A stretch of DNA of 39,092 nt from Prevotella sp. (GTDB taxonomy: Bacteria; Bacteroidota; Bacteroidia; Bacteroidales; Bacteroidaceae). Below, in pieces: positions 7,920 to 15,836 of the stretch (positions are counted from its first letter, which is position 1; every line of letters starts with the position of its first letter). A program made the position numbers and the translations under genes. The notes under the pieces are model-generated. The model had not been told where the DNA came from and ran no database searches. It saw nothing but the letters and a program-made list of their open reading frames with translations. The stretch is taken from contig JALFBL010000040.1 of assembly GCA_022773395.1 (NCBI GenBank), positions 1-39,092 on the forward strand, in the 5' to 3' direction.

Positions 7920-8903
7920 TTATCTCTCTTTATTGATATAAGGCAGGGTGTATAGCAACAGGTTGCGTCCGGTCTTGCTGTTGGCCATGCGGCGGAATAT
8001 CTTGTATTTGCTGGTATAATCGCGTTCGGGAAGTGGGAACAAGCCTCGCTTGTGCATCTTTTCCAGCCGCTGCTCCAACTGGTGCTTGCTGCGTGTCAGC
8101 ATGATGATGTTGTAGATGTAGTCCATGCTCAGCTGGGCCACCCTTCTTTGCAGGGCCACCCGTTCTGCGGCAGGAAGCGTTGCCGCCAAATGGTCGAGAT
8201 AGAGAAGCACGTGTTCTGAATCGTCCAGATGTTTTGCCAAAGAACGTTTTTCGTTTCTGTGGGTAACAGAATTGGGATTATTTCTGTAAAAATAGGCTTT
8301 TGTATCTGTTGCATACAATCTGTCTGCCCGTAGAATTAACTGTGGCGTGAACTTTTCGTCCTCCCCATATTGGATGCCGGAAGTAAAACGTAAATCAATC
8401 AACATCTTTTTCCTGAAAATATAGCCCCATACGGCGGCACGGAGATTGTTGTTGCGCATATATTCCGTTCCACTTGTCGGACCGTCAAAGAGATAAGGCG
8501 TGTCAACTTCGGTGCCTTCGTCGGTAGATTGGAAAATCACCATGTCTGCATCGTGGAATCTCACAATGTCAAGACAATGTTCATAGCCCGCCATTATCAG
8601 GCAGTCGTCTGCATCAACAAACTGAATGTATTGCCCTTTACATATCTGTATGCCCATGTTTCTGGCCTCGCTCACCCCTTTGTTTTGCTGGCGGAGGTAA
8701 ATGAGATGTTCCCTGTATTCTGCCATTTCGTTTAGCGGGCTGACATCCGATCCATCATCCACTAAAATAATTTCTCTTTCTGTTTCTGACAAAGACAGGG
8801 CCAAGATGCTCTCTATACATTCTTGGAGCATCTGAATCGGTTCGTTATAGTAAGTTACGATGAAACTTACCAACGGTTTTTGAGTGATTTGTGAATCTGG
8901 CAT
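7920..8903 (-). CDS. Glycosyltransferase family 2
   Basis: This 327-residue inverting glycosyltransferase has a GT-A fold. The nucleotide-binding strand is PLVSFIVTYYNEPIQML, followed by EIILVDDGSDVS, GVSEARNMGIQICKG and the metal/nucleotide-binding FVDADD at residues 97-100. It probably extends a surface polysaccharide or O-antigen-like glycan together with the neighbouring glycosyltransferases. Its start overlaps the upstream GT2 gene by 37 nt and no internal Met before the first beta strand offers a shorter protein, so the overlap is probably real. The donor sugar is unknown. Confidence 0.88.
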   Translation of the reverse strand: MPDSQITQKPLVSFIVTYYNEPIQMLQECIESILALSLSETEREIILVDDGSDVSPLNEMAEYREHLIYLRQQNKGVSEARNMGIQICKGQYIQFVDADDCLIMAGYEHCLDIVRFHDADMVIFQSTDEGTEVDTPYLFDGPTSGTEYMRNNNLRAAVWGYIFRKKMLIDLRFTSGIQYGEDEKFTPQLILRADRLYATDTKAYFYRNNPNSVTHRNEKRSLAKHLDDSEHVLLYLDHLAATLPAAERVALQRRVAQLSMDYIYNIIMLTRSKHQLEQRLEKMHKRGLFPLPERDYTSKYKIFRRMANSKTGRNLLLYTLPYINKER

Positions 8904-9787
8904 AATATTCTTATCCCTAATCTGTTAATGACGAATAACTTTATTTTTTGATTCCATACGGCCAATGGTGAAAAAGGCAAGCCATGGCATCTGGGCAACA
9001 TGATTTTTCCTCCTAAACGGAACACGTCCAACTGTATGTTGACAACGTGCATGTAATATTGGACGAACAGAGGGTGGGTGGGCGAGAATCTTTCGTTCCC
9101 GATGATGTCGCAGTGGGCTTCGAGCAGGGATGAGAGTTCTTTTTTCCCAGCCTTGGCCGTAATCCCATTCTGATTATAGGCATATTCATACAAACCGTTG
9201 TCTGTTGTCGCCACTGTTTTTGCTTTCTTCAGTAGTTGCGGATATGTCCATACATCTTCAAAAGTACGGCCGACGGGAAACCTCACTTCGTTGAACAAAG
9301 ACCTCTTGTAGATTTTGTTGCAGGCGTATGTATGTTGATAAGCCTTTGTTGAGAACCAATACTCATCCATATCAACATAATGCTTTTCGCCCATTTCCCA
9401 TGTACCTTTTCTCGCAGTTCCTTCGTGCGAGAGAATGGGATATTCGAGAATGTCGTACTCCGGATGCATGGCAATGGTGTTCATCAATAAGCCCAAAGTG
9501 CCGGGATGCAGCGTGTCGTCAGAGTCAACAAAGGTGATGTATGCTCCGCGGGCCACTTCTATCCCCGCATTGCGTGCGCTGCTGAGGCCTCCGTTCGTTT
9601 TGTGAACCACAGAAATTCTTCTGTCACCATCAGCCAGACGGTTGCAAATGGCAGGACAATTGTCTGGCGACCCGTCGTTTACGAGAATCACCTCCAGATC
9701 GCGGTAATCCTGCCTGATAACGCTCTCTACACATTTTTCAAGAGACATTTCAACTTTATATACCGGTATGATGACAGATAATTTCAT
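8867..9787 (-). CDS. Glycosyltransferase family 2
   Basis: This 306-residue GT-A glycosyltransferase starts KLSVIIPVYKVEMSLEKCVE, followed by EVILVNDGSPDNCP, GGLSSARNAGIEVARG and FVDSDD (residues 88-91, DXD-type motif). It is the first gene of the minus-strand glycosyltransferase operon, divergent from a Wzx-like flippase gene 98 bases away. That context suggests assembly of a lipid-linked oligosaccharide. The only good promoter box (9793-9800) ends 5 nt before the ATG, implying a nearly leaderless message. Specificity cannot be inferred. Confidence 0.9.
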   Translation of the reverse strand: MKLSVIIPVYKVEMSLEKCVESVIRQDYRDLEVILVNDGSPDNCPAICNRLADGDRRISVVHKTNGGLSSARNAGIEVARGAYITFVDSDDTLHPGTLGLLMNTIAMHPEYDILEYPILSHEGTARKGTWEMGEKHYVDMDEYWFSTKAYQHTYACNKIYKRSLFNEVRFPVGRTFEDVWTYPQLLKKAKTVATTDNGLYEYAYNQNGITAKAGKKELSSLLEAHCDIIGNERFSPTHPLFVQYYMHVVNIQLDVFRLGGKIMLPRCHGLPFSPLAVWNQKIKLFVINRLGIRILCQIHKSLKNRW

Positions 9788-9792
9788 TTTTG

Positions 9793-9800
9793 CAAAGTTA
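9793..9800 (-). promoter_or_regulatory. Possible -7 box of the glycosyltransferase operon
   Basis: On the reverse strand TAACTTTG fits TAnnTTTG and ends only 5 nt before the ATG at 9787. No TTTG is found 19-21 nt upstream. If used, the message would have almost no leader. Confidence 0.4.
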
Positions 9801-9884
9801 CATTATTTTTTGGAGATATACTTGCGATGGTGAGAAAATTAAGATATTGTGTAATAATTAATTCATTCGTGCGTTTTAATTCTG

Positions 9885-11336
9885 ATGGAGAATCAAGAAA
9901 CAAGGAGCAGTTACAGGCATATCCTAAAATATACAGGCTTGTTCGGAGGTATTCAAGGGCTGACCATTCTCATTGGTTTGGTGAGAAACAAGTTGGTGGC
10001 GGTTTTGCTGGGACCTTCAGGAGTGGGACTTATTTCGTTGTTCAATTCTACGATTTCTTTTATTTCAAGCGGAACGAATTTAGGGCTGCCCACCAGTTCT
10101 GTGAAAAATATTTCTGAGGCATACGAGCAGCAGGACAAAGAAAGACTGGATTCTGCCATTTGCCAGGTGAGGACTTTGGCTTTTTTGACTGCCATTTTCG
10201 GTATGGCAGTGTGTGCGGCATTAGGTCCCTTGCTCAATTATTTCTCGTTTTCTTGGGGTGACCACCGCCTGCATTTCGTGTCGTTGTCTCCCATCATAGC
10301 CATGATGGCCATTACCGGAGGAGAAACTTCTATTTTAAAGGGAATCAGAAAATTACGTGCTTTGGCTACAGTTACTATTTACAATGTGATTGGAGCATTG
10401 GTAACATCGGTACCCATTTATTACTATTATAGAATATCGGGCGTTGTGCCTTCGCTTGTTCTTGCAGCCATCATACAAATGCTTCTGACCATTGGCTATT
10501 CCTATCGTTTGCATCCACCCAAGATAAAAATCAGCAAGAACACGCTTCTTCAGTCGAAAGGAATGGTGGTGTTGGGGGTGGCTTTCATGATTTCCGGTAT
10601 ATTTACTACTGGAGCCGATTTCGCCATCCGCTCTTTTCTCAGCAACTATGCTTCGCTGGATGAATTGGGATTGTACAATGCCGGATTCATGCTGACAACG
10701 GTGTATGCTGGAATGATATTCACGGCAATGGAAACCGACTACTATCCCAGACTTTCCGCCTTGAACAACGATATTGAGGGGAGAACGTTGGCGGTGAACC
10801 ATCAGGTGGAAGTTACCCTGCTTCTCATATCGCCCATGTTGGTGCTGTTCACCATCTTTCTGCCTGTCATCATACCTTTGTTGTACACGAATAAGTTCCT
10901 GCCCGTTGTCGGTATGTCTCAAATCACGATCCTTGCCCTGTATCTTAGGGCCATGAAACTGCCGGTGGCGTATCTCACTTTAGCGAAAGGAGATTCTTTG
11001 GCATTCCTCGCATTGGAAGCGTACAGCGCCGCCATCATGGTCTTGTCGGTTGTCTGTGGCTATAAATGGCTTGGCTTGGATGGTATAGGGTGGGGACTGT
11101 TGGCAACCGGACTTATTGACATTATCGTCATCAACACATACGCAAGAATAAGGTATTGCTATAAAATGTCAGTGTCCGTTGTCAAATTTGCCTGCTTGCA
11201 ACTACCTATTGGTTGGTTGACATTTGGAGTGGAGAGATGTCTTTCCGGTGCCGTTTATTGGACGGCAGGAGGTTTGTTGTCTGTGCTTAGCATGGGGATT
11301 TCCCTGTTTCTGCTTCGTTCAAGGACAAAGCGATAG
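9885..11336 (+). CDS. O-antigen/polysaccharide flippase (Wzx/MATE-like)
   Basis: This 483-residue polytopic membrane protein of the polysaccharide-exporter branch of the MOP superfamily would move lipid-linked oligosaccharides across the inner membrane. The N-terminal segment LKYTGLFGGIQGLTILIGLVRNKLVAVLLGPSGVGLISL is the typical Wzx first helix pair with its VAVLLGPSGVG loop, and about 12-14 hydrophobic helices follow. The pattern is closest to the O-antigen translocase (WzxE-like) subgroup. It is divergent from three glycosyltransferase genes, forming a compact glycan locus, although no polymerase or chain-length regulator is in the window. I see no clear promoter box. Confidence 0.85.
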   Translation: MENQETRSSYRHILKYTGLFGGIQGLTILIGLVRNKLVAVLLGPSGVGLISLFNSTISFISSGTNLGLPTSSVKNISEAYEQQDKERLDSAICQVRTLAFLTAIFGMAVCAALGPLLNYFSFSWGDHRLHFVSLSPIIAMMAITGGETSILKGIRKLRALATVTIYNVIGALVTSVPIYYYYRISGVVPSLVLAAIIQMLLTIGYSYRLHPPKIKISKNTLLQSKGMVVLGVAFMISGIFTTGADFAIRSFLSNYASLDELGLYNAGFMLTTVYAGMIFTAMETDYYPRLSALNNDIEGRTLAVNHQVEVTLLLISPMLVLFTIFLPVIIPLLYTNKFLPVVGMSQITILALYLRAMKLPVAYLTLAKGDSLAFLALEAYSAAIMVLSVVCGYKWLGLDGIGWGLLATGLIDIIVINTYARIRYCYKMSVSVVKFACLQLPIGWLTFGVERCLSGAVYWTAGGLLSVLSMGISLFLLRSRTKR

Positions 11337-11362
11337 GGGGATAGGAAAAACTTGGTTTTATA

Positions 11363-11803
11363 TTATTCTTTCATTAGTTTTTCAAAGAAATCATCCAGTT
11401 CCTTGTCTATTCCTTCCATCAAGTCACCTCCAATAATGATTGTGTCATCGTCTGCCACGTAGAGTTCAGCTACAGTGTCTTTATCGTCTGTCTCAAGAAC
11501 GAAACTGTAAGGTTTCATGATACCCAATTTATCCACAATGTCTTGCATGTGGTGAAGTTCTTTGCGCAAGATGGCAGCAACCTCTTCATAGAAGTTCTCG
11601 TCTTTGTTTTCGATCCATTGTTCAACAACGCATCTTGTGATTTCCTGCTCATCATCATCATAAGCAATCATTTCGCCACTGTCTTGAGAAACTTGTAAAT
11701 GAATGTCCGTCAGCAATGACACTTCTTCATCTGCCGGCAGTTTCTGGGCAATCTTTCTGATGGCTCTTTCTATTTGTTTTGAGGTTTGCTCGTTCATTTT
11801 CAT
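11363..11803 (-). CDS. Conserved-looking acidic protein of unknown function
   Basis: This 146-residue, very acidic protein has no signal peptide or membrane helix. It is helical at the N-terminus (EQTSKQIERAIRKIAQKL), then has an acidic segment (SGEMIAYDDDEQEITRC), a helix-rich middle (EEVAAILRKELHHMQDIVDKL) and a C-terminal half with FVLETDDKDTVAELYVADDDT that reads as beta strands. I do not recognise the family. The real-gene status rests on a perfect promoter (11824-11854) and protein-like composition. It is a single-gene unit facing away from the rnf operon. The start may be the ATG at 11803 or at 11797. Confidence 0.7.
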   Translation of the reverse strand: MKMNEQTSKQIERAIRKIAQKLPADEEVSLLTDIHLQVSQDSGEMIAYDDDEQEITRCVVEQWIENKDENFYEEVAAILRKELHHMQDIVDKLGIMKPYSFVLETDDKDTVAELYVADDDTIIIGGDLMEGIDKELDDFFEKLMKE

Positions 11804-11823
11804 AATGATGATTTTTTTGACAA

Positions 11824-11854
11824 CAAAAGTACATCATTTTGCCTTAATTACAAA
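11824..11854 (-). promoter_or_regulatory. Consensus promoter for the 146-residue unknown protein
   Basis: On the reverse strand TTTG (11851-11854), exactly 19 nt, then TACTTTTG (11824-11831). The predicted start near 11818 leaves a leader of about 15 nt. Confidence 0.72.
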
Positions 11855-11955
11855 ATAATCACATATGATTTTGACAAATTAGATATTTATGCCGTCTTTT
11901 CATACGATTTGACACATTATTTTCTTATTTTTATTTTCAGTTCAAAATATAATCG

Positions 11956-11963
11956 TATCTTTG
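11956..11963 (+). promoter_or_regulatory. Probable -7 box of the rseC-rnf operon
   Basis: TATCTTTG matches TAnnTTTG. Only an imperfect TTTC-type -33 element lies upstream, with a spacer of about 17 nt. Transcription would start about 45 nt before the rseC-like ATG at 12013. Confidence 0.55.
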
Positions 11964-12012
11964 CATCTATAAACTCGCATAACATGTGGGATTCATTTTT
12001 AGAGGACGAACA

Positions 12013-12444
12013 ATGGGCGACAAGATAGTTCATGAAGGTATCATAGAAAAGATTGGAAATGGGTGCATTAAGGTAAGAATTATGCAAACGTCAGCATGTG
12101 CATCTTGCAAGGTGTCTGGCCATTGCCATGTTTCTGAATCGAAAGAAAAAAACATAGACATATATGATGTCAAGGACATTCACCATTTTTCCATCGGCGA
12201 ATCGGTACTGGTCACTACCTCCTTGCATACGGGAGCAAATGCAGTGATTGTTGCTTTTGTCATTCCTTTTGTCATTCTTGTAACGACTGTGTTTTTCAGT
12301 AGCGCATTTACAGACCAAGAGCCATTGATGGCAATGACAGGCATTTGCAGTATGATACCTTATTATACCATCTTGTATGTGATGAGAAATCGCCTGGGGC
12401 AAAAATTTTCTTTCAATATAGAAAAAAAACAGTTGAATTACTAA
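12013..12444 (+). CDS. SoxR-reducing system RseC/RsxC-associated family protein
   Basis: This 143-residue protein matches the RseC/MucC family. The N-terminal half is soluble with a cysteine cluster, SACASCKVSGHCHVSES. Two hydrophobic helices follow (AVIVAFVIPFVILVTTVFF and an MTGICSMIPYYTILYV segment). In other bacteria RseC-type proteins work with the Rsx/Rnf complex, and in Bacteroidota the gene commonly opens the rnf operon as it does here. I chose the ATG at 12013 because AGAGGA lies 6 nt upstream; an in-frame GTG at 11986 is less likely. rnfB begins 21 nt downstream. The cysteines suggest metal or Fe-S binding, which is inference. Confidence 0.85.
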   Translation: MGDKIVHEGIIEKIGNGCIKVRIMQTSACASCKVSGHCHVSESKEKNIDIYDVKDIHHFSIGESVLVTTSLHTGANAVIVAFVIPFVILVTTVFFSSAFTDQEPLMAMTGICSMIPYYTILYVMRNRLGQKFSFNIEKKQLNY

Positions 12445-12465
12445 TTTTATACAAACAATAGCATT

Positions 12466-13410
12466 ATGAATTTTATTTTGACCGCAGTAATCGTTCTGGG
12501 AGGCATTGCATTGGTATCGTCAGTGATACTCTATGTCTGCTCCAAGAAATTTGCCGTCAAGGAAGATCCTCGTCTTGGAATGGTTGTGGAAGCGCTGCCG
12601 GGAGCCAATTGTGGTGGATGTGGATTTCCTGGGTGTTCAGGATTGGCAGACGCCTTGGTTAAAGGCGCAGACCAAGGGTCTATCGAAGGTCTTCTTTGTC
12701 CTGTGGGTGGTGCAGAGGTGATGACAAAAGTAGCAGACTTGCTGGGTATGGCCATGGCCAACTCTGAACCGATGGTTGCTGTTGTACGGTGTAATGGAAC
12801 TTGCGAACACCGCCCTCGCATTGCCGAATATAATGGACTTCGTACTTGCGCGGCCATGCATGCAACGGGAGCCGGCGAGACAGCTTGCGGTTTTGGTTGC
12901 CTGGGCTGTGGCGATTGTGTAGAGGCGTGTAGTTTCGATGCCATTCATATCAATGAAGAGACAGGAGTTCCTGAAGTTGACGAGGACAAATGTACTTCTT
13001 GTGGTGCCTGCGTCAAAGCATGCCCTCGTCGCATCATAGAATTGAGAAAGAAAGGGCCTAAAGGTAAGCGGGTATTTGTGAGTTGTGTGAACCAAGACAA
13101 AGGACCTGTGGCTATGAAAGCCTGCAAAGTTGCTTGTATCGGATGCGGCAAATGCTTGAGAGAGTGCAAGTTTGATGCCATCACGATAACCAACAATCTC
13201 AGTTATATTGACTCTTATAAATGCAGATTGTGTAGAAAATGCGTTGACGTTTGTCCCACCCATGCCATCCATACGGTCAATTTCCCTATTCAGAAACCGA
13301 CCGTTGCCTCAGCCGCAAAACCATCTGATGAAACTGCCGGGGCAAACGGAGCAGGGGATTGTCAGAACGACAACAAAGAAGTTAGATTAAAAAAGGAGGA
13401 GAAAGCATGA
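12466..13410 (+). CDS. rnfB: Rnf electron transport complex subunit B (ferredoxin-type)
   Basis: RnfB is the Fe-S subunit that accepts electrons from ferredoxin in the membrane ferredoxin:NAD+ oxidoreductase. A single N-terminal helix is followed by the RnfB-specific cluster site EALPGANCGGCGFPGCSGLADALV. Four CxxCxxCxxxC ferredoxin motifs come next: CLGCGDCVEAC, CTSCGACVKAC, CIGCGKCLREC and CRLCRKCVDVC. At 314 residues it is longer than the two-ferredoxin proteobacterial form and resembles other anaerobe RnfB proteins. The C-terminal tail ends RLKKEEKA, and the same bases form the Shine-Dalgarno site of rnfC, which it overlaps by 4 nt. Confidence 0.96.
   Translation: MNFILTAVIVLGGIALVSSVILYVCSKKFAVKEDPRLGMVVEALPGANCGGCGFPGCSGLADALVKGADQGSIEGLLCPVGGAEVMTKVADLLGMAMANSEPMVAVVRCNGTCEHRPRIAEYNGLRTCAAMHATGAGETACGFGCLGCGDCVEACSFDAIHINEETGVPEVDEDKCTSCGACVKACPRRIIELRKKGPKGKRVFVSCVNQDKGPVAMKACKVACIGCGKCLRECKFDAITITNNLSYIDSYKCRLCRKCVDVCPTHAIHTVNFPIQKPTVASAAKPSDETAGANGAGDCQNDNKEVRLKKEEKA
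13393..13400 (+). promoter_or_regulatory. Strong Shine-Dalgarno site for rnfC inside rnfB
   Basis: AAGGAGGA lies 6 nt before the rnfC ATG at 13407 and within the last codons of rnfB. It decides the rnfC start and is notable because most genes in this window lack such a site. Confidence 0.75.
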
Positions 13411-14759
13411 AACTGAGAACATTCCGAATTGGAGGCATTCATCCCGATGAAAATAAGTTCACACATGAGGTTGCCACCCAGGCGGCGGCTTTGCCCAAAC
13501 AGGCAACCTTTCCACTTTCGCAACACATTGGGGCACCAGCGAAACCTGTTGTTGCCAAAGGTGATAAAGTGAAAGTTGGCACGTTGATAGCAGAAGCGGG
13601 AGGTTTCGTATCTGCTCCCATCCATTCTTCCGTATCGGGAACTGTATTGAAAATTGATACGGCCATTGACGCTACCGGCTACCGCAAGCCTGCCATTATC
13701 ATTCAAGTGGAAGGTGATGAATGGGAAGAAACCATTGACCGCTCGGATGTTCTGGAAAAATTGGAGGCACATCCGGAGTTGACACCGGAAAGCATTGTGG
13801 AGCGAGTGAAGAAAGCAGGTATTACAGGAATGGGGGGAGCGGGATTCCCTACATTCATTAAATTGTGTCCGCCACCCACAGCAAAGGCTGAATGTGTCAT
13901 CATCAATGCAGTGGAATGCGAGCCTTACATCACTTCCGACTATCGGTTGATGATGGAACATGCCGATGAAATCCTGGTGGGACTTGAACTTCTCATGAAG
14001 GCTGCAAAGGTTACAAAAGGCTATATAGGCATTGAAGAAAACAAACCGGCTGCCATACAACTGTTTGAGCAAAAGACAGCAGACAATCATCAAATCGAAA
14101 TTGTTCCATTGGCGAAGAGATACCCACAGGGCGGAGAAAAACAATTGGTTGATGCCGTTATCCGTCGTCAAGTGCCGGCACCTCCTGCCATCCCCGTAAG
14201 CGTAGGTGCAATTGTACAGAATGTGGGAACGGCATTCGCCGTGTATGAAGCCGTGATGAAAAACAAGCCTCTTTTTGAACGCTATACCACCGTAACCGGT
14301 AAAAGAATCAGCCGTCCGGGAAATTTCCTTGTGAGAATGGGGACGCCTATGATTGACTTGATCAATACATGTGGGGGGATGCCGGAAGGCGCGAACAAAT
14401 TGCTGGCAGGCGGCCCGATGATGGGCAAAGCCCTTACCAGCATCGAGGTGCCTATATGTAAGGGAACCAACTGCGTGACCGTTCTTTCAGAAGCTGATGC
14501 TGTACGCAAACAGGCACAGCCTTGTATCAGGTGTGCAAAATGTGTAAACGCCTGCCCTATGGGATTGGAGCCTTATCTGCTTGCCACCTGCTCAAGTCTG
14601 AAAGAATGGGAGAAAGTGGAACAAGAGGACATCGTATCGTGTATAGAATGCGGTTCTTGCCAATTTACTTGTCCAGCCCACCGTCCCTTGCTCGACAACA
14701 TCCGGATGGGAAAGGCTGTGGTAATGGGAATCATCAAGTCGAGAAATGCGAAACAATAA
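13407..14759 (+). CDS. rnfC: Rnf electron transport complex subunit C
   Basis: RnfC is the peripheral subunit that carries the NADH/FMN-binding domain and two [4Fe-4S] clusters. The 450-residue protein has the N-terminal RnfC barrel (RTFRIGGIHPDENK), then GITGMGGAGFPTFIKL and INAVECEPYITSDYRLMMEH, the conserved nucleotide/flavin-binding region. The clusters are bound by CIRCAKCVNAC (from Cys373) and CIECGSCQFTC (from Cys412). It overlaps rnfB by 4 nt (ATGA), indicating translational coupling. It lacks the long Ala/Lys-rich C-terminal extension of the E. coli homologue, as expected for anaerobes. Confidence 0.97.
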   Translation: MKLRTFRIGGIHPDENKFTHEVATQAAALPKQATFPLSQHIGAPAKPVVAKGDKVKVGTLIAEAGGFVSAPIHSSVSGTVLKIDTAIDATGYRKPAIIIQVEGDEWEETIDRSDVLEKLEAHPELTPESIVERVKKAGITGMGGAGFPTFIKLCPPPTAKAECVIINAVECEPYITSDYRLMMEHADEILVGLELLMKAAKVTKGYIGIEENKPAAIQLFEQKTADNHQIEIVPLAKRYPQGGEKQLVDAVIRRQVPAPPAIPVSVGAIVQNVGTAFAVYEAVMKNKPLFERYTTVTGKRISRPGNFLVRMGTPMIDLINTCGGMPEGANKLLAGGPMMGKALTSIEVPICKGTNCVTVLSEADAVRKQAQPCIRCAKCVNACPMGLEPYLLATCSSLKEWEKVEQEDIVSCIECGSCQFTCPAHRPLLDNIRMGKAVVMGIIKSRNAKQ

Positions 14760-14822
14760 CAACAAAAAAGACTTAAGGAATTTGGTTTGTCCATCATGCC
14801 TTATGAGATAAAGAAAAATAAC

Positions 14823-15824
14823 ATGAATAAATTAATCGTATCATTATCGCCTCATACGCATGGCAGCGACAGTGTTGAGAAAAACATGTATGGTGTCATC
14901 ATTGCTTTGATACCGGCCTTGCTTGTCTCACTGTTCTATTTCGGAATTGGCTCTGCTATTGTGTTGTCCTCCAGTGTTCTGGCTTGTGTCTTCTTTGAAT
15001 GGTTCATTACGAAATTCATACTGAAGAGAGAGACTGCAACCATTGCGGACGGCTCAGCCATTCTCACGGGATTGCTGCTTGGTTTTAATTTGCCGTCCAA
15101 CCTCCCCGTTTGGATTGTCGTTCTCGGTGCATTGTTTGCCATTGGTTTGGGAAAGATGACGTTTGGAGGATTGGGACAGAATCCCTTCAATCCTGCATTG
15201 GTAGGAAGATGCGTCCTGTTGGTCAGTTTCCCTGCCCAAATGACCTCGTGGCCGGTTGCCGGTCAGTTGTCCAGTTATCTTGATGCCACCACAGGTGCCA
15301 CACCGCTCAGCATCATGAAAACGGCAATCAAGACAGGCGATGCCAATGTCTTGGGTGAACTTCCGGACACTCTCCATCTTCTTCTCGGCACGAATCCAAC
15401 ATCAGGACTTGGAACCATCGGTGAAGTTTGCGCCATCGCATTGTTGCTCGGGTTTGTTTACATGCTCTGGAAAAAGATCATCACTTGGCATATTCCCGTG
15501 AGCATCATCGTTACAGTGTTCGTATTTACAGGGTTGCTCCATTTGGGGAATCCAATATATGCCAACCCTGTGGCAGAAATTCTTACAGGCGGATTGATGC
15601 TTGGTGCCATTTTCATGGCGACCGACTATGTGACTTCTCCAATGACAGCCAAGGGACAACTTATCTACGGAGTGTTCATCGGGGTGCTTACAGTCATTAT
15701 CCGAAATTGGGGGTCTTATCCTGAAGGTATGTCTTTTGCCATACTGGTCATGAATGCGTTCACGCCAATTATCAATACGTATACCAAACCCAAAAGATTC
15801 GGTGAGATACTTGTCAATAAATAA
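14823..15824 (+). CDS. rnfD: Rnf electron transport complex subunit D
   Basis: RnfD is a polytopic membrane subunit related to NqrB that carries a covalently bound FMN and takes part in ion translocation. The flavinylation motif is visible as DATTGATPLSIMKTA, with acceptor Thr160. Around eight to ten hydrophobic helices surround it, and the N-terminus has VSLSPHTHGSDSVEKNMYGV, the usual RnfD opening. I start at the ATG at 14823 (MNKLIVSLSPH) because family members begin there. The frame is open further upstream through an ATG at 14796 and a TTG at 14787. It lies between rnfC (63 nt) and rnfG (12 nt). Confidence 0.95.
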   Translation: MNKLIVSLSPHTHGSDSVEKNMYGVIIALIPALLVSLFYFGIGSAIVLSSSVLACVFFEWFITKFILKRETATIADGSAILTGLLLGFNLPSNLPVWIVVLGALFAIGLGKMTFGGLGQNPFNPALVGRCVLLVSFPAQMTSWPVAGQLSSYLDATTGATPLSIMKTAIKTGDANVLGELPDTLHLLLGTNPTSGLGTIGEVCAIALLLGFVYMLWKKIITWHIPVSIIVTVFVFTGLLHLGNPIYANPVAEILTGGLMLGAIFMATDYVTSPMTAKGQLIYGVFIGVLTVIIRNWGSYPEGMSFAILVMNAFTPIINTYTKPKRFGEILVNK

Positions 15825-15828
15825 GGAG
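15823..15828 (+). promoter_or_regulatory. Shine-Dalgarno site for rnfG
   Basis: AAGGAG overlaps the rnfD stop codon and lies 8 nt before the rnfG ATG at 15837, fixing that start. Confidence 0.65.
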
Positions 15829-15836
15829 AAACAAAT

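Noticed and set aside
13362..14171. 269-codon minus-strand frame opposite rnfB/rnfC
   Set aside because: Antisense of well-conserved rnfC motifs; Phe/Cys/Arg-rich without recognisable domains.
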